54,689 bases of DNA from Clostridium sp. CAG:768 (GCA_000437435.1 FR899622.1:21219-75907), one strand, 5' to 3'. Positions 35,476 through 44,802 are shown, counted from the first letter of the stretch. Numbers and translations: made by a program. Notes: generated from the letters alone by a model not told the origin.

Positions 35476-36636
35476 ATGGAAACTTTTTATAGATTTCTAG
35501 GTGGTCCAAGAACATTTTGGGGCAGCGGCAACAGAACTATAATAAATAATAATTTTATTGGAGGAATGCCATTTTCATATGGATTTGGACAATCAATGCC
35601 AATGTTTGGAGGTCACCACTGTTGCGGCGGTGGAGTCCCTAGTGCTTTTAAATGGATGCTAGGATTTGGATTAGCAAGTTCACTTGTTGGCGGTATTATG
35701 AATACAGCTACTCAAGCAAATAACAATAATGTAACATCATATAATCCATACATTAATCCATATAACAATAATTATAATAGCTACAATAATTATTCAAACC
35801 AAGATCTATCAAGTTTAACAGCAAAAGTAAATAAATTAGAAGATGACTTAGCAACATATAAAAAACAAGTACAAGAGTTATTGAATAATGATAATCAAGT
35901 CCAAAATAATAATGTTAAAGAAGAAGAAGAAAACTCTACAAACGAAGAAATAATTAAAACACAAACGGAAACAGAACAAACAACACAAACTGAACAACCT
36001 AAACAAAAAGAAGAAATAAAATCAAAAGAAAACACTCCTGCATCAACAACGGAAGAGGTTAATAACGCAGAAGGAACTCCTAAAACACAAAAAACAGAAG
36101 AAGTTGTTGATAATACACCACAAAAAGAACAAAAAACTCTTGATGATGTTTTAAATGAACTAGGTTTTAATAATCTTGATGATGCTGCAAAAAATTATGT
36201 AAAAAGTCGAATTTCACAAGCATATATAGATGATAATGGAAATATTAAATATGATATAAAAGCAGTTGTACATGACGGTGATAACATTAATACAATTATT
36301 AACAGATTTTACACAGACGAAGAACAAGAAAATCTCGAAATTGCTAAAGCAAAATTACATACACAAGGATCAGAAACAAAACTTATAGCAAATCCTTTAT
36401 CAGGAGACACAATTACTGCCAAAGGCGTATCTGAATATGGCATAAAAGCTCTTATGCAAGATGCACAAAAAGGAATAACACGTCAAGGAGAAATAACAAA
36501 AACAAATAAAAGAATTTCAGATTTAAAAACAGCATTCATAAATGGACAAAAGAAACTCTCAAAAGCATATGTACTACAAAATAAATTAATGACAGAAGCA
36601 GAATATAATAAAATTATTCAAGAAAAATACTCGTAG
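35476..36636 (+). CDS. TIINNN/HCC-motif surface-like protein, paralogue A
   Basis: The 386-residue protein has three parts. The N-terminal module has TIINNNFIGG (21-30), HHCC (47-50) and a Gly-rich hydrophobic segment (57-76, with GFGLASSLVGGIMN). An Asn/Tyr-rich linker and coiled coil (about 110-145) follow. Then come a Glu/Thr/Gln repeat-like spacer (150-215) and a folded C-terminal part (about 220-380). Residues 21-76 clearly parallel residues 40-83 of the next gene's product. The hydrophobic segment could insert in a membrane. There is no signal peptide. A GAGG ribosome site and a terminator bound it as a single gene. Unknown function. Confidence 0.78.
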   Translation: METFYRFLGGPRTFWGSGNRTIINNNFIGGMPFSYGFGQSMPMFGGHHCCGGGVPSAFKWMLGFGLASSLVGGIMNTATQANNNNVTSYNPYINPYNNNYNSYNNYSNQDLSSLTAKVNKLEDDLATYKKQVQELLNNDNQVQNNNVKEEEENSTNEEIIKTQTETEQTTQTEQPKQKEEIKSKENTPASTTEEVNNAEGTPKTQKTEEVVDNTPQKEQKTLDDVLNELGFNNLDDAAKNYVKSRISQAYIDDNGNIKYDIKAVVHDGDNINTIINRFYTDEEQENLEIAKAKLHTQGSETKLIANPLSGDTITAKGVSEYGIKALMQDAQKGITRQGEITKTNKRISDLKTAFINGQKKLSKAYVLQNKLMTEAEYNKIIQEKYS

Positions 36637-36656
36637 TAAAAGTTAGTAAAACAAAG

Positions 36657-36689
36657 AAAACTACCTCTTAATATAAGAAGGTAGTTTTT
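36657..36689 (+). terminator. Intrinsic terminator
   Basis: AAAACTACCT (36657-36666) pairs with AGGTAGTTTT, with an inner CTTA/TAAG stem, followed by T residues, about 20 nt after the stop. Confidence 0.88.
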
Positions 36690-36807
36690 GTTATATAATA
36701 CGGGTTTTAGGGAATATAAACAAAAGCAGGGATAGTCATTTTACTCGTATAAATATTGCTATTTTAATTAATTTGTAAAGAAATATTACAAAATAAAATT
36801 AAAAAAG

Positions 36808-36839
36808 GCAATTATTTAAAAAGTATATACTTTATATAT
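36808..36839 (+). promoter_or_regulatory. GCAATT-N13-ATACTTTATATAT promoter-like signature, copy 4
   Basis: GCAATT (36808-36813), 13 nt, ATACTTTATATAT (36827-36839), ending 31 nt before the ATG at 36871. The upstream 36690-36807 stretch is AT-rich, with nothing else recognised. Confidence 0.7.
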
Positions 36840-36870
36840 ATACAGAGAGTATAAATACGGAGAAGACGCC

Positions 36871-37884
36871 ATGGGTATGTATAGCATAACCGGATGGTCA
36901 GGCGGAGGACGCCGTCCATTAACATACAATTTAAAAGCAGGTCAATTTAGAGGCATGGGACGAGTAAATGTTATCCCAAGCCAAACTACAATTATTAACA
37001 ATAATATAATTGGTGGTGGTTATCAAACATATCACTGCTGTGATAATAGCACTCCAAAATGGATGAATTGGATGATGGGTATCGGCATTGGCTCAACACT
37101 ACTCGGTGGCATACTTAATATGTTTGGCATCGGTGGAGGTGGGAGCAGTGCTAACTCCGTAGAAGGTGCTGGGGGCAAAGAAGAACCACAAACTAAAACT
37201 CAAAAAGAAGATCCTACTCAAAGTAAGGAATATCAAGAACTGAAAGCTCAACATGAAAAAGATTTAGCTGAAATTGCTAAATTAAAAGAACAAGCAAAAG
37301 CATTTCAAGAAGCTCAACAACAACCAGTTACAAAACCACAAACAGAACAGCCTCAAGCGCAGCAAGAAGAAAAACCAGACTACTCATTTATTAAAAATGG
37401 AGCTGCAATGGTCTGCACAGATGCAAGTAACAGAACAAGAGATATATCAGGAACATTATCAAATGTCCAAACTGATGCAAACGGTGTACCACAAAGCTTT
37501 ACATTAACAGACAGTTCAAGCGGAAATAAATACCAATACGAAGTAAAAGTTGGAAATGACGGTACATTATCATATGAATGCGTAAGTAAAAATGGTCAAG
37601 CTACAATCGGAGCTCCAACATATACATTAAAAGATGGTAAATTAGTTAATGAAAATGGACAAAACGGTTTTGGTCAAGGTATTAGAACTACAACTGCAAC
37701 TCAAAATACACCAACAAAACCAGCTGCTACACCAAACCAATCTACACCTTCATCAACAAATGAAATTAAAACACTACCAGATGGAACACAAGTCAGTGAC
37801 AGTTATTCTTTTATAACACCATATAAACATTCTGATGGTAAATATTACTCAAAAGAAGAAGGTTTTAAAGCTCCATGGCAATAA
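36871..37884 (+). CDS. TIINNN/HCC-motif surface-like protein, paralogue B
   Basis: The 337-residue protein has TIINNNIIGG (40-49), HCC (55-57) and a Met/Gly hydrophobic segment (63-83, WMMGIGIGSTLLGGIL), matching paralogue A in order and spacing. A Lys/Glu/Gln coiled coil (about 110-165) is followed by a beta-prone domain (about 170-255) with Thr/Asn-rich linkers and a Tyr-rich end. There is no signal peptide. GGAGA lies 7 nt before the ATG, and a terminator follows. Shared module, promoter signature and adjacency imply duplication followed by divergence of the C-terminal part. Function unknown. Confidence 0.78.
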   Translation: MGMYSITGWSGGGRRPLTYNLKAGQFRGMGRVNVIPSQTTIINNNIIGGGYQTYHCCDNSTPKWMNWMMGIGIGSTLLGGILNMFGIGGGGSSANSVEGAGGKEEPQTKTQKEDPTQSKEYQELKAQHEKDLAEIAKLKEQAKAFQEAQQQPVTKPQTEQPQAQQEEKPDYSFIKNGAAMVCTDASNRTRDISGTLSNVQTDANGVPQSFTLTDSSSGNKYQYEVKVGNDGTLSYECVSKNGQATIGAPTYTLKDGKLVNENGQNGFGQGIRTTTATQNTPTKPAATPNQSTPSSTNEIKTLPDGTQVSDSYSFITPYKHSDGKYYSKEEGFKAPWQ

Positions 37885-37886
37885 AT

Positions 37887-37916
37887 AAAAAACTCTCCAT
37901 AATGGAGAGTTTTTTA
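37887..37916 (+). terminator. Intrinsic terminator
   Basis: AAAACTCTCCA pairs with TGGAGAGTTTT around a short loop, followed by T residues. Confidence 0.9.
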
Positions 37917-37941
37917 TTGGTAAATTAATCTTTACATAAAA

Positions 37942-37970
37942 TTGGCAATTTATAAAAAAAAATGTATAAT
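37942..37970 (+). promoter_or_regulatory. Promoter of rpiB
   Basis: TTGGCA (37942-37947), 17 nt, TATAAT (37965-37970). The predicted start near 37977 supports the ATG at 37998 rather than the upstream in-frame ATG at 37962. Confidence 0.7.
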
Positions 37971-37997
37971 AAATGTGTAGAAAGAAAGAGGGGTTAT

Positions 37998-38432
37998 ATG
38001 GAAGATTTAAAAATAGCCATTGGATCTGACCATGGTGGATTTAATTACAAAGAATCAATTATTGAATATTTAAAAGCAAGAAATATTGAATATATAGATG
38101 TAGGAACATATACTAAAGAATCTTGTGATTACCCAATTATTGCAAAACATGTTGCAGAGAAAATCATTTCAGGGGAAGCTAATAGAGGAATACTTATATG
38201 CGGTACTGGTATAGGTATGTCAATAGCTGCAAATAAAATAAGAGGAATAAGAGCAGCATTATGTGGTGACACATATTCGGCAAGAGTATCAAGAGCTCAC
38301 AATAATGCAAATGTACTATGCCTTGGAGAAAGAGTAATCGGGGAACACTTAGCATTAGATATAGTAGATGTATGGCTCAAATCTGGTTTTGAAGCAGGAA
38401 GACACAAACGCAGAGTTGATATGATTGAATAA
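37998..38432 (+). CDS. rpiB: Ribose-5-phosphate isomerase B
   Basis: The 144-residue protein has the RpiB/LacAB motifs IAIGSDHGGF at the start, SCDYP, and ILICGTGIGMSIAANK with the catalytic Cys. The late ARVSRAHNNANVLCLGERV block binds substrate phosphate. It interconverts ribose-5-P and ribulose-5-P in the pentose phosphate pathway. The chosen ATG has a GAGGGG site 7 nt upstream and lies after the predicted transcription start. Confidence 0.95.
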   Translation: MEDLKIAIGSDHGGFNYKESIIEYLKARNIEYIDVGTYTKESCDYPIIAKHVAEKIISGEANRGILICGTGIGMSIAANKIRGIRAALCGDTYSARVSRAHNNANVLCLGERVIGEHLALDIVDVWLKSGFEAGRHKRRVDMIE

Positions 38433-38444
38433 TTGTTTTCATGG

Positions 38445-38450
38445 TATAAT
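38445..38450 (+). promoter_or_regulatory. Extended -10 promoter of rsfS
   Basis: TGGTATAAT (TGnTATAAT form, -10 hexamer 38445-38450) lies 19 nt before the rsfS ATG at 38470. Confidence 0.6.
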
Positions 38451-38469
38451 TATAAAAAAAGGAATTACT

Positions 38470-38862
38470 ATGGAAAAAGAATTAGATTCAAAATTATTAG
38501 CAAGCGTTATTGCACGTGCTCTTGATGAAAAATTAGGAAAAGATATTACAATTTTAAATATAAGCAACGTATCATCACTTGCAGATTATTTTGTAATAGT
38601 TACCGGTGACTCCACTCCTCAAGTAAAAGCCCTTATGAACAATACAAAAGAACGCATTAAAGAATTATTTTCAAGATCTCCTGTAAGATTTGAAAATGAT
38701 GCTAAAAATAGATGGAATTTACTTGATTATGGAGATGTTGTTGTCCATATACTCCATAAAGAAGAACGACAAACTTATGCTATTGAAAAATTTTGGAGTA
38801 ACGCATTTAGTATTCCGGAAGATGAATGGAAGAAATTATCAGAAGAATATAAAGAATTTTAA
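38470..38862 (+). CDS. rsfS: Ribosomal silencing factor RsfS
   Basis: The 130-residue DUF143 protein has DITILNISNVSSLADYFVIVTGDS, W in NRWNLLDYGDVVVHI and FWS near the end, all family marks. RsfS binds L14 and blocks subunit joining when nutrients are low. I start at the ATG at 38470 with an AAAGGAATT site. An earlier ATG at 38425 would overlap rpiB and precede the -10 box. Confidence 0.94.
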   Translation: MEKELDSKLLASVIARALDEKLGKDITILNISNVSSLADYFVIVTGDSTPQVKALMNNTKERIKELFSRSPVRFENDAKNRWNLLDYGDVVVHILHKEERQTYAIEKFWSNAFSIPEDEWKKLSEEYKEF

Positions 38863-38869
38863 TAACGTA

Positions 38870-38905
38870 ATCGGCTTCACAAATATATGTGGAGTCTTTT
38901 CTTTA
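38870..38905 (+). terminator. Intrinsic terminator after rsfS
   Basis: GGCTTCAC and GTGGAGTC form a stem with two G-U pairs, followed by TTTTCTTT. Confidence 0.6.
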
Positions 38906-38962
38906 TGTAACATTTCTAAATACTATTGCAAATTCTCTAAAATAGTGTAAAATAAGGTTATT

Positions 38963-40024
38963 ATGAATAGAGAAGAGATAAATAATAAAATTAATGAATT
39001 AGTCTTAGCCATGGCTAAAGACCCAAACAATATTGAAAATTACCATAGATTATCAGAACTTTATTTACAAGTTGAAGATTATGATAAAGTAATGTCTGTA
39101 CTAGACAGCTTGTTAGCTATTAAACCAGACGATGTACAAGCTCTTGTTGGCATGGGTACTATGTGGTTTTATGAAAAAGATTTTAGGAAATCATTATCTT
39201 ACTATAATAGAGCATTAACAGTTAATCCAAAAAATTACTTAATTTACTATAACATGGGTAACGTTTTTGCAGAATGGAAAAATTTCCCAAAAGCTTTATT
39301 TTATTACAATAGAGCTATTGACTTAAATTCAACAAACCCTGAAATTTATAATGCTATCGCTCTTTTATACCAAGATAACGAAGATTATATAGAATCAAAA
39401 GCTTATTATGAAAAAGCACTATCTCTTGATCCTGAAAATATAACAGCTTTAATTGATATGGGCAATGTTTGTTTTAAGCTATTTGATTATGAAACAGCAT
39501 TAGAATTATACAAAAAAGTTTTTGTATTAAATCCTGATAATAAAATAGTAGCTATCTGTATTGGTAATACCCTTACTTTGATGAAAGAAAGAGAAAAAGC
39601 TTATAATTATTTTGAAAAAGCATTAACAATGGAAGGTGATAACTACAAAACTTATATTTGTTATGCTATTGCTCTTTCTGAATTTGGTGAATATGATATG
39701 GCTGTAGAAATGTACAAAAGAGCACAAAATATTCAACCAAAAGAAATTGAAGCTCAAATTTTATTAGCAAATCTTTATACAAACTTTAATCATCTCGATT
39801 TAGCAATGGATTTATATAAAGAAGCCATCAGATTAAAACCAAACAGTGCAAAAACATATATGCTTTTAGGTAATGCACATTATTTAAAAGGCGATATAGA
39901 AGAATCAATCGCATCATATAGAGCTTCAATAAGTATTGAACCAGAAAATGATGAATTCAGACTTGTATACACTCAAGTTCTGGATGAATATATCGACAAA
40001 AAAAGAAATGGAGAAGCTGTATAA
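38963..40024 (+). CDS. Tetratricopeptide-repeat protein
   Basis: The 353-residue protein is made of about nine TPR units from residue 20 to the end. Typical units are NMGNVFAEWKNFPKALFYYN and LLGNAHYLKGDIEESIASYR. There is no signal peptide, so it should be a cytosolic scaffold. TAAAAT at 38948-38953 and AAGG 5 nt before the ATG are present. The next gene starts directly after its stop. The partner is unknown; TPR proteins often serve pilus or secretion assembly. Confidence 0.88.
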   Translation: MNREEINNKINELVLAMAKDPNNIENYHRLSELYLQVEDYDKVMSVLDSLLAIKPDDVQALVGMGTMWFYEKDFRKSLSYYNRALTVNPKNYLIYYNMGNVFAEWKNFPKALFYYNRAIDLNSTNPEIYNAIALLYQDNEDYIESKAYYEKALSLDPENITALIDMGNVCFKLFDYETALELYKKVFVLNPDNKIVAICIGNTLTLMKEREKAYNYFEKALTMEGDNYKTYICYAIALSEFGEYDMAVEMYKRAQNIQPKEIEAQILLANLYTNFNHLDLAMDLYKEAIRLKPNSAKTYMLLGNAHYLKGDIEESIASYRASISIEPENDEFRLVYTQVLDEYIDKKRNGEAV

Positions 40025-40432
40025 ATGCAAAAAGATACCCCATACATGATTGAAAAAATTATAGCAGCACTTACATATCTAACTATGGGAATGGTTGGTT
40101 TTATATGGTTAATAGTAGGACTATTCACCAAAGCAAGGTTAAAACCATTTTTACAATACCATATATTTCAATCTATTTTTATATCTTTAGCATTTGCAGT
40201 ACTATCAACATTAATTAGCTGGATTTCTAATCTTTTAAGTTTTATCCCAATAATTAATAGGATAGTTGCACAAATAACATTCTTATTAAATATGCCATTA
40301 ATATTTGATTACTCATTATTACAATCCGTTATTTACATTTTCATAATATATTTAGCTGTTACTGCATTTATAGGGAAGTATAGTTATATACCTTGGGTAT
40401 CAGATATTATTGATCAAAATATTAATCACTAA
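40025..40432 (+). CDS. Small membrane protein, Tic20-like
   Basis: The 135-residue protein has three to four membrane helices. The KPFLQYHIFQSIFISL segment resembles the RFNxxQA region before a helix in cyanobacterial Tic20-family proteins, but similarity is weak by eye. It starts at the base after the TPR gene's stop, so the two are co-expressed and may work together at the membrane. DUF4870-like proteins are an alternative family. Confidence 0.6.
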   Translation: MQKDTPYMIEKIIAALTYLTMGMVGFIWLIVGLFTKARLKPFLQYHIFQSIFISLAFAVLSTLISWISNLLSFIPIINRIVAQITFLLNMPLIFDYSLLQSVIYIFIIYLAVTAFIGKYSYIPWVSDIIDQNINH

Positions 40433-40457
40433 AAAAAAATGCGCATTAAGCGCATAG
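40430..40457 (-). terminator. Intrinsic terminator of the NAGPA-domain gene
   Basis: On the minus strand ATGCGC (40455-40450) pairs with GCGCAT (40444-40439), followed by nine T residues. It lies between convergent genes. Confidence 0.82.
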
Positions 40458-40484
40458 ATGTGGTCAGTATGAAAAGATTATGAA

Positions 40485-41747
40485 TTATGATTGATTAGTT
40501 TTTGATAAAATTATTGCATTTGATAAAGGTATTCCTCCAGTTTGTTGTGGTTTATTTACGACTCTTCCATTCACATACATAACTGTTGAACCTCCGCCAT
40601 CTAAGTTGATTGCTCCTACACAACCAATAGACTGCATAAAATTAGCTAATTCCATTAATGTCATTCCGATAGAACTTCCTTCACGCCCATCAACAGCTAC
40701 AAAAATAAAATTATTGTCTTTAGTGTATCCAATAGCACTTCTAGGATTACGTCCACCTATTGCTTGAAGCTTTTGAGCAGTCATATCAACGAAAACTTCA
40801 CCATTTTTTACTAAATATGGTCCTCCACTTATTATATGTTTAACACCATCCCAATCTGGATTAGTTTTAATTGATAAATCAACATCTTTTTTATCTAACA
40901 GATTATATAAAATACTTTTAGGGCCAGAAATTACATAACCGTTTTCCGGTATTTCAATAGCATTAGCAGATGCTTTAGTAATTTTATTATCAATTACTTG
41001 CAAACCAACACCATATTTAGGAGCTGCTGGAGAATATTTTCCCCATTCTGGTGTGTATACAAGAACATGAGTAGAAAGCATACGAGGTTGATTTATGTTA
41101 TTAACCTTAATAGTCTTACCACTTCCTTTAACTGTTGCATCAAGTTGAATTCTTGCAATATCAAAACTATCATCAAAAATTCCCATAGCTACCCTATCAT
41201 AAATAGGACCTGTGTACATTTTTTGATTAATCATCAAAGTTCCAAGAGGAACACCTGTTTGAGGTTTAAAATATGTACCGTTTAATGCAACTATAGCATT
41301 GTTATTTTTAGCAATTGTAGTAATAGTCCTTCTACTTTTCAATGTTGAGTCTGATGAAAGGGCGGGGATTAATTCTAAATCCTTTGCAAGTTTCATATCA
41401 ACTTCTACAACATTTATCCTGACTGGCCGCCCGCTATAGTATTTTGTAAGTTTAATATGCTTTACCCCGCTGGTTATATCAGCAATGATTGCTTTTGGAT
41501 ATTTTTGCCGAATAGAAGTATCAAAATTTCTTTGCCGAGCCTCAGGAGAAATTTCATTTAATATCTTATGTTTAATTTGTCCAGTATCAAAGTCAGGAGC
41601 TGTAACCTGTGCAATTTTATTACTACTGGCATGAATAGGTAACAGCACCTGACACAAAACTAAAACCCCAATAACAGATATATTAACAGCTACTTCTGCT
41701 AATTTTCTCAGCTCATAATTTTCTGCACGGTAAATCAATGTATCCAT
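40485..41747 (-). CDS. Phosphodiester glycosidase (NAGPA) family exported protein
   Basis: About 420 residues. One hydrophobic helix (about residues 19-40) after a cytosolic start forms a signal anchor. The C-terminal NAGPA domain (PF09992) has NGTYF, ISGGPYLVKNGEVF, NPRSAIGYTKDNNFIFVAVDGR and the closing GAINLDGGGSTVMYVNG. Eukaryotic members uncover mannose-6-phosphate, while bacterial ones act on surface polysaccharide or teichoic-type phosphodiesters. I start at the ATG at 41747, which has a GAGGTGA site. An ATG at 41813 would add 22 residues without one. The gap 41748-42005 has an inverted repeat and no gene. Confidence 0.86.
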   Translation of the reverse strand: MDTLIYRAENYELRKLAEVAVNISVIGVLVLCQVLLPIHASSNKIAQVTAPDFDTGQIKHKILNEISPEARQRNFDTSIRQKYPKAIIADITSGVKHIKLTKYYSGRPVRINVVEVDMKLAKDLELIPALSSDSTLKSRRTITTIAKNNNAIVALNGTYFKPQTGVPLGTLMINQKMYTGPIYDRVAMGIFDDSFDIARIQLDATVKGSGKTIKVNNINQPRMLSTHVLVYTPEWGKYSPAAPKYGVGLQVIDNKITKASANAIEIPENGYVISGPKSILYNLLDKKDVDLSIKTNPDWDGVKHIISGGPYLVKNGEVFVDMTAQKLQAIGGRNPRSAIGYTKDNNFIFVAVDGREGSSIGMTLMELANFMQSIGCVGAINLDGGGSTVMYVNGRVVNKPQQTGGIPLSNAIILSKTNQS

Positions 41748-41964
41748 AGTGTCACCTCTTAAGTTAAGTAACCGGATACCTTTTTGATTTAAGAGTGGGG
41801 TGGGGAATAACACTCATCGGAAACCTGATTTTTATCTTTTAAGAAACCATTTTCAGGATCTTCCTACTACTATTGTAACATATTTTAACAAATACTTCAA
41901 TCCCTTTTATAGCAAGGGTTTAACATTTCTAAATATAGTATTTTTTACACTATTTTATATTTAT

Positions 41965-41990
41965 AAAGCCTTGATTATTATCAAGGCTTT
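41965..41990. terminator. Terminator-like inverted repeat
   Basis: AAAGCCTTGA (41965-41974) pairs with TCAAGGCTTT (41981-41990). It lies 15 nt after the stop of the minus-strand gene at 42006 and probably ends its transcript. Confidence 0.7.
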
Positions 41991-42005
41991 TAAAGAATCA
42001 TTAAA

Positions 42006-42443
42006 CTATTTTAAATCTTCAAGATAAGTTTTTACCATTGATTTTGCTTCTTTAATAGGCATATCTTCATCAGCAGGAGTAATTTTAGCATGTTTTCCAA
42101 TTGATCTTGATATATTAAAGTTAGCATATGATTTATCGCCAAATATTCCATCTGTTAATGTAAGTTTGGCTTCTTTACCTAATTTAGTTTCTTGTAAAAA
42201 TATATTTACTCTATTAGAAGTTGTTAAATACATCCCTAAACCATTATTTTTTCTATTTTGAGCTAATTTATTAAAAGCTTTATGAACAATTTCGTCAATA
42301 GAATTTACTTTAGATGTAAAAGATACTGTATCAGCTTGTAATCCTGAATTAAAATTTAATGTACTGTTTTTTTTAGGAGTGCAATTATTTGCATAATAAT
42401 TTGCAGCATAAGATACTGGGGTAGACATAATTTTTGAAATCAT
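42006..42443 (-). CDS. Small hypothetical protein with SFTS motif
   Basis: The 145-residue protein has an N-terminal 40-residue Asn/Ser/Thr-rich leader with NFNSG and VSFTSK, like the F-x-G leaders at 13672 and 16464. A short helical and beta region follows (DEIVHKAFNKLAQNRKNNG; VNIFLQETKLGKEAKLTLTDG) and the end is helical. There is no membrane segment. An AAAGGAAG site lies before the ATG. Function unknown. Confidence 0.7.
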   Translation of the reverse strand: MISKIMSTPVSYAANYYANNCTPKKNSTLNFNSGLQADTVSFTSKVNSIDEIVHKAFNKLAQNRKNNGLGMYLTTSNRVNIFLQETKLGKEAKLTLTDGIFGDKSYANFNISRSIGKHAKITPADEDMPIKEAKSMVKTYLEDLK

Positions 42444-42516
42444 TTTTTCTTCCTTTATATTAAATGTATATTACACACTTATTAAACATTAAAATAAGAT
42501 AGATGTCAAACAATAA

Positions 42517-44802
42517 TTAGTCAACATCAACTGGTTCTCGTTGAATTTTTTCAATTGCCTCTCTTGCAGTAAATACTAGAGCTTCAGGAACATTTTCTAT
42601 GGTCGTAAATTGTCTTAAAACATCAACAACTCTTTTAAATGATCTTACAATATCTCCTTCTCCAATATCAATTTGCTCTGTAATAGTTTCCCATTCTGCA
42701 CCTTCAACCCACAATTCAATTAAAGAACTAAAATAAGGATTTATATACATTGGAGCTTCAACAGAATATCTACTTTGAACCTTTTCAAGTTTTCTCCTAA
42801 TATTTCTTATCAAATTTAATGTTTTTCGAACTGGTTCAGACAAAGGTAAATATGGAATATCAATTCGCAAATCTTCTGTTGTAATTGCGCATACAACAGC
42901 AGCAAGCTGTGATGGTGTTAAATTTTCTAAAACATTTGAAAAAATTATTTCTGCAATAAATAATTCATTTTCTGAACGGATTTGAGAAGTTGTCATACCT
43001 CTTGGAGTCGGATAATCATCACGCAAATAATCCATATCTATCAATACACTACGATGAGCTAAAAACTTATTCCAGAAAATATCTCTTTGCTTTTCAATTT
43101 CTTTATCTAATTTTCCAAGTCTAATAGCAAAACGCTCTAACACTTCAACATTTTTCGAATGTTTCTTATACAATTTACAGGTATCACATTTGAAATTATG
43201 CATTTTTTCAAGCATAGCTTTAGTTTCTTTACCAAACTTAACCGCTTCAGGAGAAAGAGGTCTATTTTTAGAACGCTCTTGCTTACAAATTTTCTTATAA
43301 GTTTGACGATTTTGAACATAAATATGTCTTATTTTATCGTACTCGTGCAATTTTTCATCGGATAATTTATAAGGACAAACAAATTCTCTAGCTTTAACTT
43401 CATTTTTAATCTGTTCTTGAACTTTTAATAGTGGTTGAAGTCTTGAGCCTGATGAGAAATACCCAAAACTTTTTAAAATTAATTCTTTTGCTTCATCTAA
43501 AGAAAATCTTTGCAAAAGATTTAACACCATTGAATAACTTGGAGAGAAACGACTTTCTAAAGGATTTGCATCACTTAACACAAGTTCTGCAACTTCTTCT
43601 GGAGTTTGGAATTGAGTACCAACAATTGTAACATAACCGACTTCATCCATTCCTCGACGTCCTGCACGACCTGACATTTGCAAAAATTCACTAGCCGTCA
43701 ACATTCTATGACCAGAATCAGTTCTTTTGCTTGTTGAACTAATTACTGTTGAACGAGCTGGCATATTTATCCCTGCAGCAAGAGTTTCTGTCGCAAATAC
43801 AACTTTTATTAGCCCTTTTTGGAATAACTTCTCAACCAAATTTTTCCAAGCAGGCAACAACCCTGCATGATGAGACGCTACACCACATAATAAATATTCA
43901 ATATGCTTGTTGTTATATAAATGTGGATTTTCTGCAATATAATCATCAACTATTTGTCTTATTTCTGCTTTTTCAGTTTTTGAAATCAAGTCTAACGAAG
44001 CACATTTTTCCATTTGTTCATCACATTTTCTACGAGAAAATGTAAAATAAATTGCAGGCAGCATATCATTATTTTGCAAATTTCTTATTACTTCTTTTAC
44101 ATAAGATTTTTTATTTTGAAGTTTTCGCCCATATACTCTTTTTTCCGGCTTTATTTTTTTGTTTAATTGCCCGCTTGGAGTTAATAGCGGCAACAATTTT
44201 GTAGGTTGAGAACTGTCAAAATAATAAAATTTTAAAGGAACAGGTCTAAAATCGGTATCAACTAATTCAGTTTTAGAATGTACAGTATTAATCCAATCTG
44301 TTAGTTCTTGAGCATTAGCTACAGTTGCAGAAAGTGCTATAATTTGAACATTTGTAGGACAATAAATAATACTTTCTTCCCAAACAGTACCACGTTGTTC
44401 ATCATTCATATAATGGACTTCATCAAGTACAACATATTTTACATCTTTCATGTTATCAGTTACTGAACCAAAATTTGTTCCATACAACATATTTCGAAAA
44501 ACTTCAGTAGTCATTACAACAATTTGAGCATTACGATTAATTGAAGTATCACCAGTTAAAAGTCCTACTTTTTCTGACCCGTATTTTTCGCCAAAATCGT
44601 AATATTTCTGATTAGAAAGAGCTTTTAAAGGAGTTGTATAAAAAATTCTATTTCCATTTTCTAATGCTCTGTGAATTGCATGTTGTGCAATAACAGTTTT
44701 ACCAGCACCGGTTGGGGCACATACAACAACACTTTCCCCCTCGTCAATATAGTTACAAGCCTCTTTTTGAAAATCATCAAGCTCAAATGGAAATTCGTAC
44801 AT
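42517..44802 (-). CDS. Ski2/Mtr4-like superfamily 2 RNA helicase
   Basis: The 761-residue protein has motif I CAPTGAGKT (near residue 29), the DEVHYMND box, SATVAN (motif III), FATETLAAGINMPAR and QMSGRAGRRGMDE (motif VI). A C-terminal half like the DSHCT domain of Ski2/Mtr4/Dob1 helicases follows, with a CDTCKLYKKH Cys pair in the middle. Similar proteins are found in cyanobacteria and actinobacteria and probably unwind structured RNA for decay. AGGAGT precedes the ATG. Confidence 0.9.
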   Translation of the reverse strand: MYEFPFELDDFQKEACNYIDEGESVVVCAPTGAGKTVIAQHAIHRALENGNRIFYTTPLKALSNQKYYDFGEKYGSEKVGLLTGDTSINRNAQIVVMTTEVFRNMLYGTNFGSVTDNMKDVKYVVLDEVHYMNDEQRGTVWEESIIYCPTNVQIIALSATVANAQELTDWINTVHSKTELVDTDFRPVPLKFYYFDSSQPTKLLPLLTPSGQLNKKIKPEKRVYGRKLQNKKSYVKEVIRNLQNNDMLPAIYFTFSRRKCDEQMEKCASLDLISKTEKAEIRQIVDDYIAENPHLYNNKHIEYLLCGVASHHAGLLPAWKNLVEKLFQKGLIKVVFATETLAAGINMPARSTVISSTSKRTDSGHRMLTASEFLQMSGRAGRRGMDEVGYVTIVGTQFQTPEEVAELVLSDANPLESRFSPSYSMVLNLLQRFSLDEAKELILKSFGYFSSGSRLQPLLKVQEQIKNEVKAREFVCPYKLSDEKLHEYDKIRHIYVQNRQTYKKICKQERSKNRPLSPEAVKFGKETKAMLEKMHNFKCDTCKLYKKHSKNVEVLERFAIRLGKLDKEIEKQRDIFWNKFLAHRSVLIDMDYLRDDYPTPRGMTTSQIRSENELFIAEIIFSNVLENLTPSQLAAVVCAITTEDLRIDIPYLPLSEPVRKTLNLIRNIRRKLEKVQSRYSVEAPMYINPYFSSLIELWVEGAEWETITEQIDIGEGDIVRSFKRVVDVLRQFTTIENVPEALVFTAREAIEKIQREPVDVD

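Noticed and set aside
35700..36120. Asn-, Gln- and Glu-rich codon runs as tandem DNA repeats or a CRISPR array
   Set aside because: They are low-complexity coding sequence without regular repeat units or spacers. No CRISPR array was seen in the window.
43749..44045. Open frame on the plus strand inside the helicase gene
   Set aside because: It is antisense to conserved helicase motifs and has no ribosome site or recognisable protein composition.
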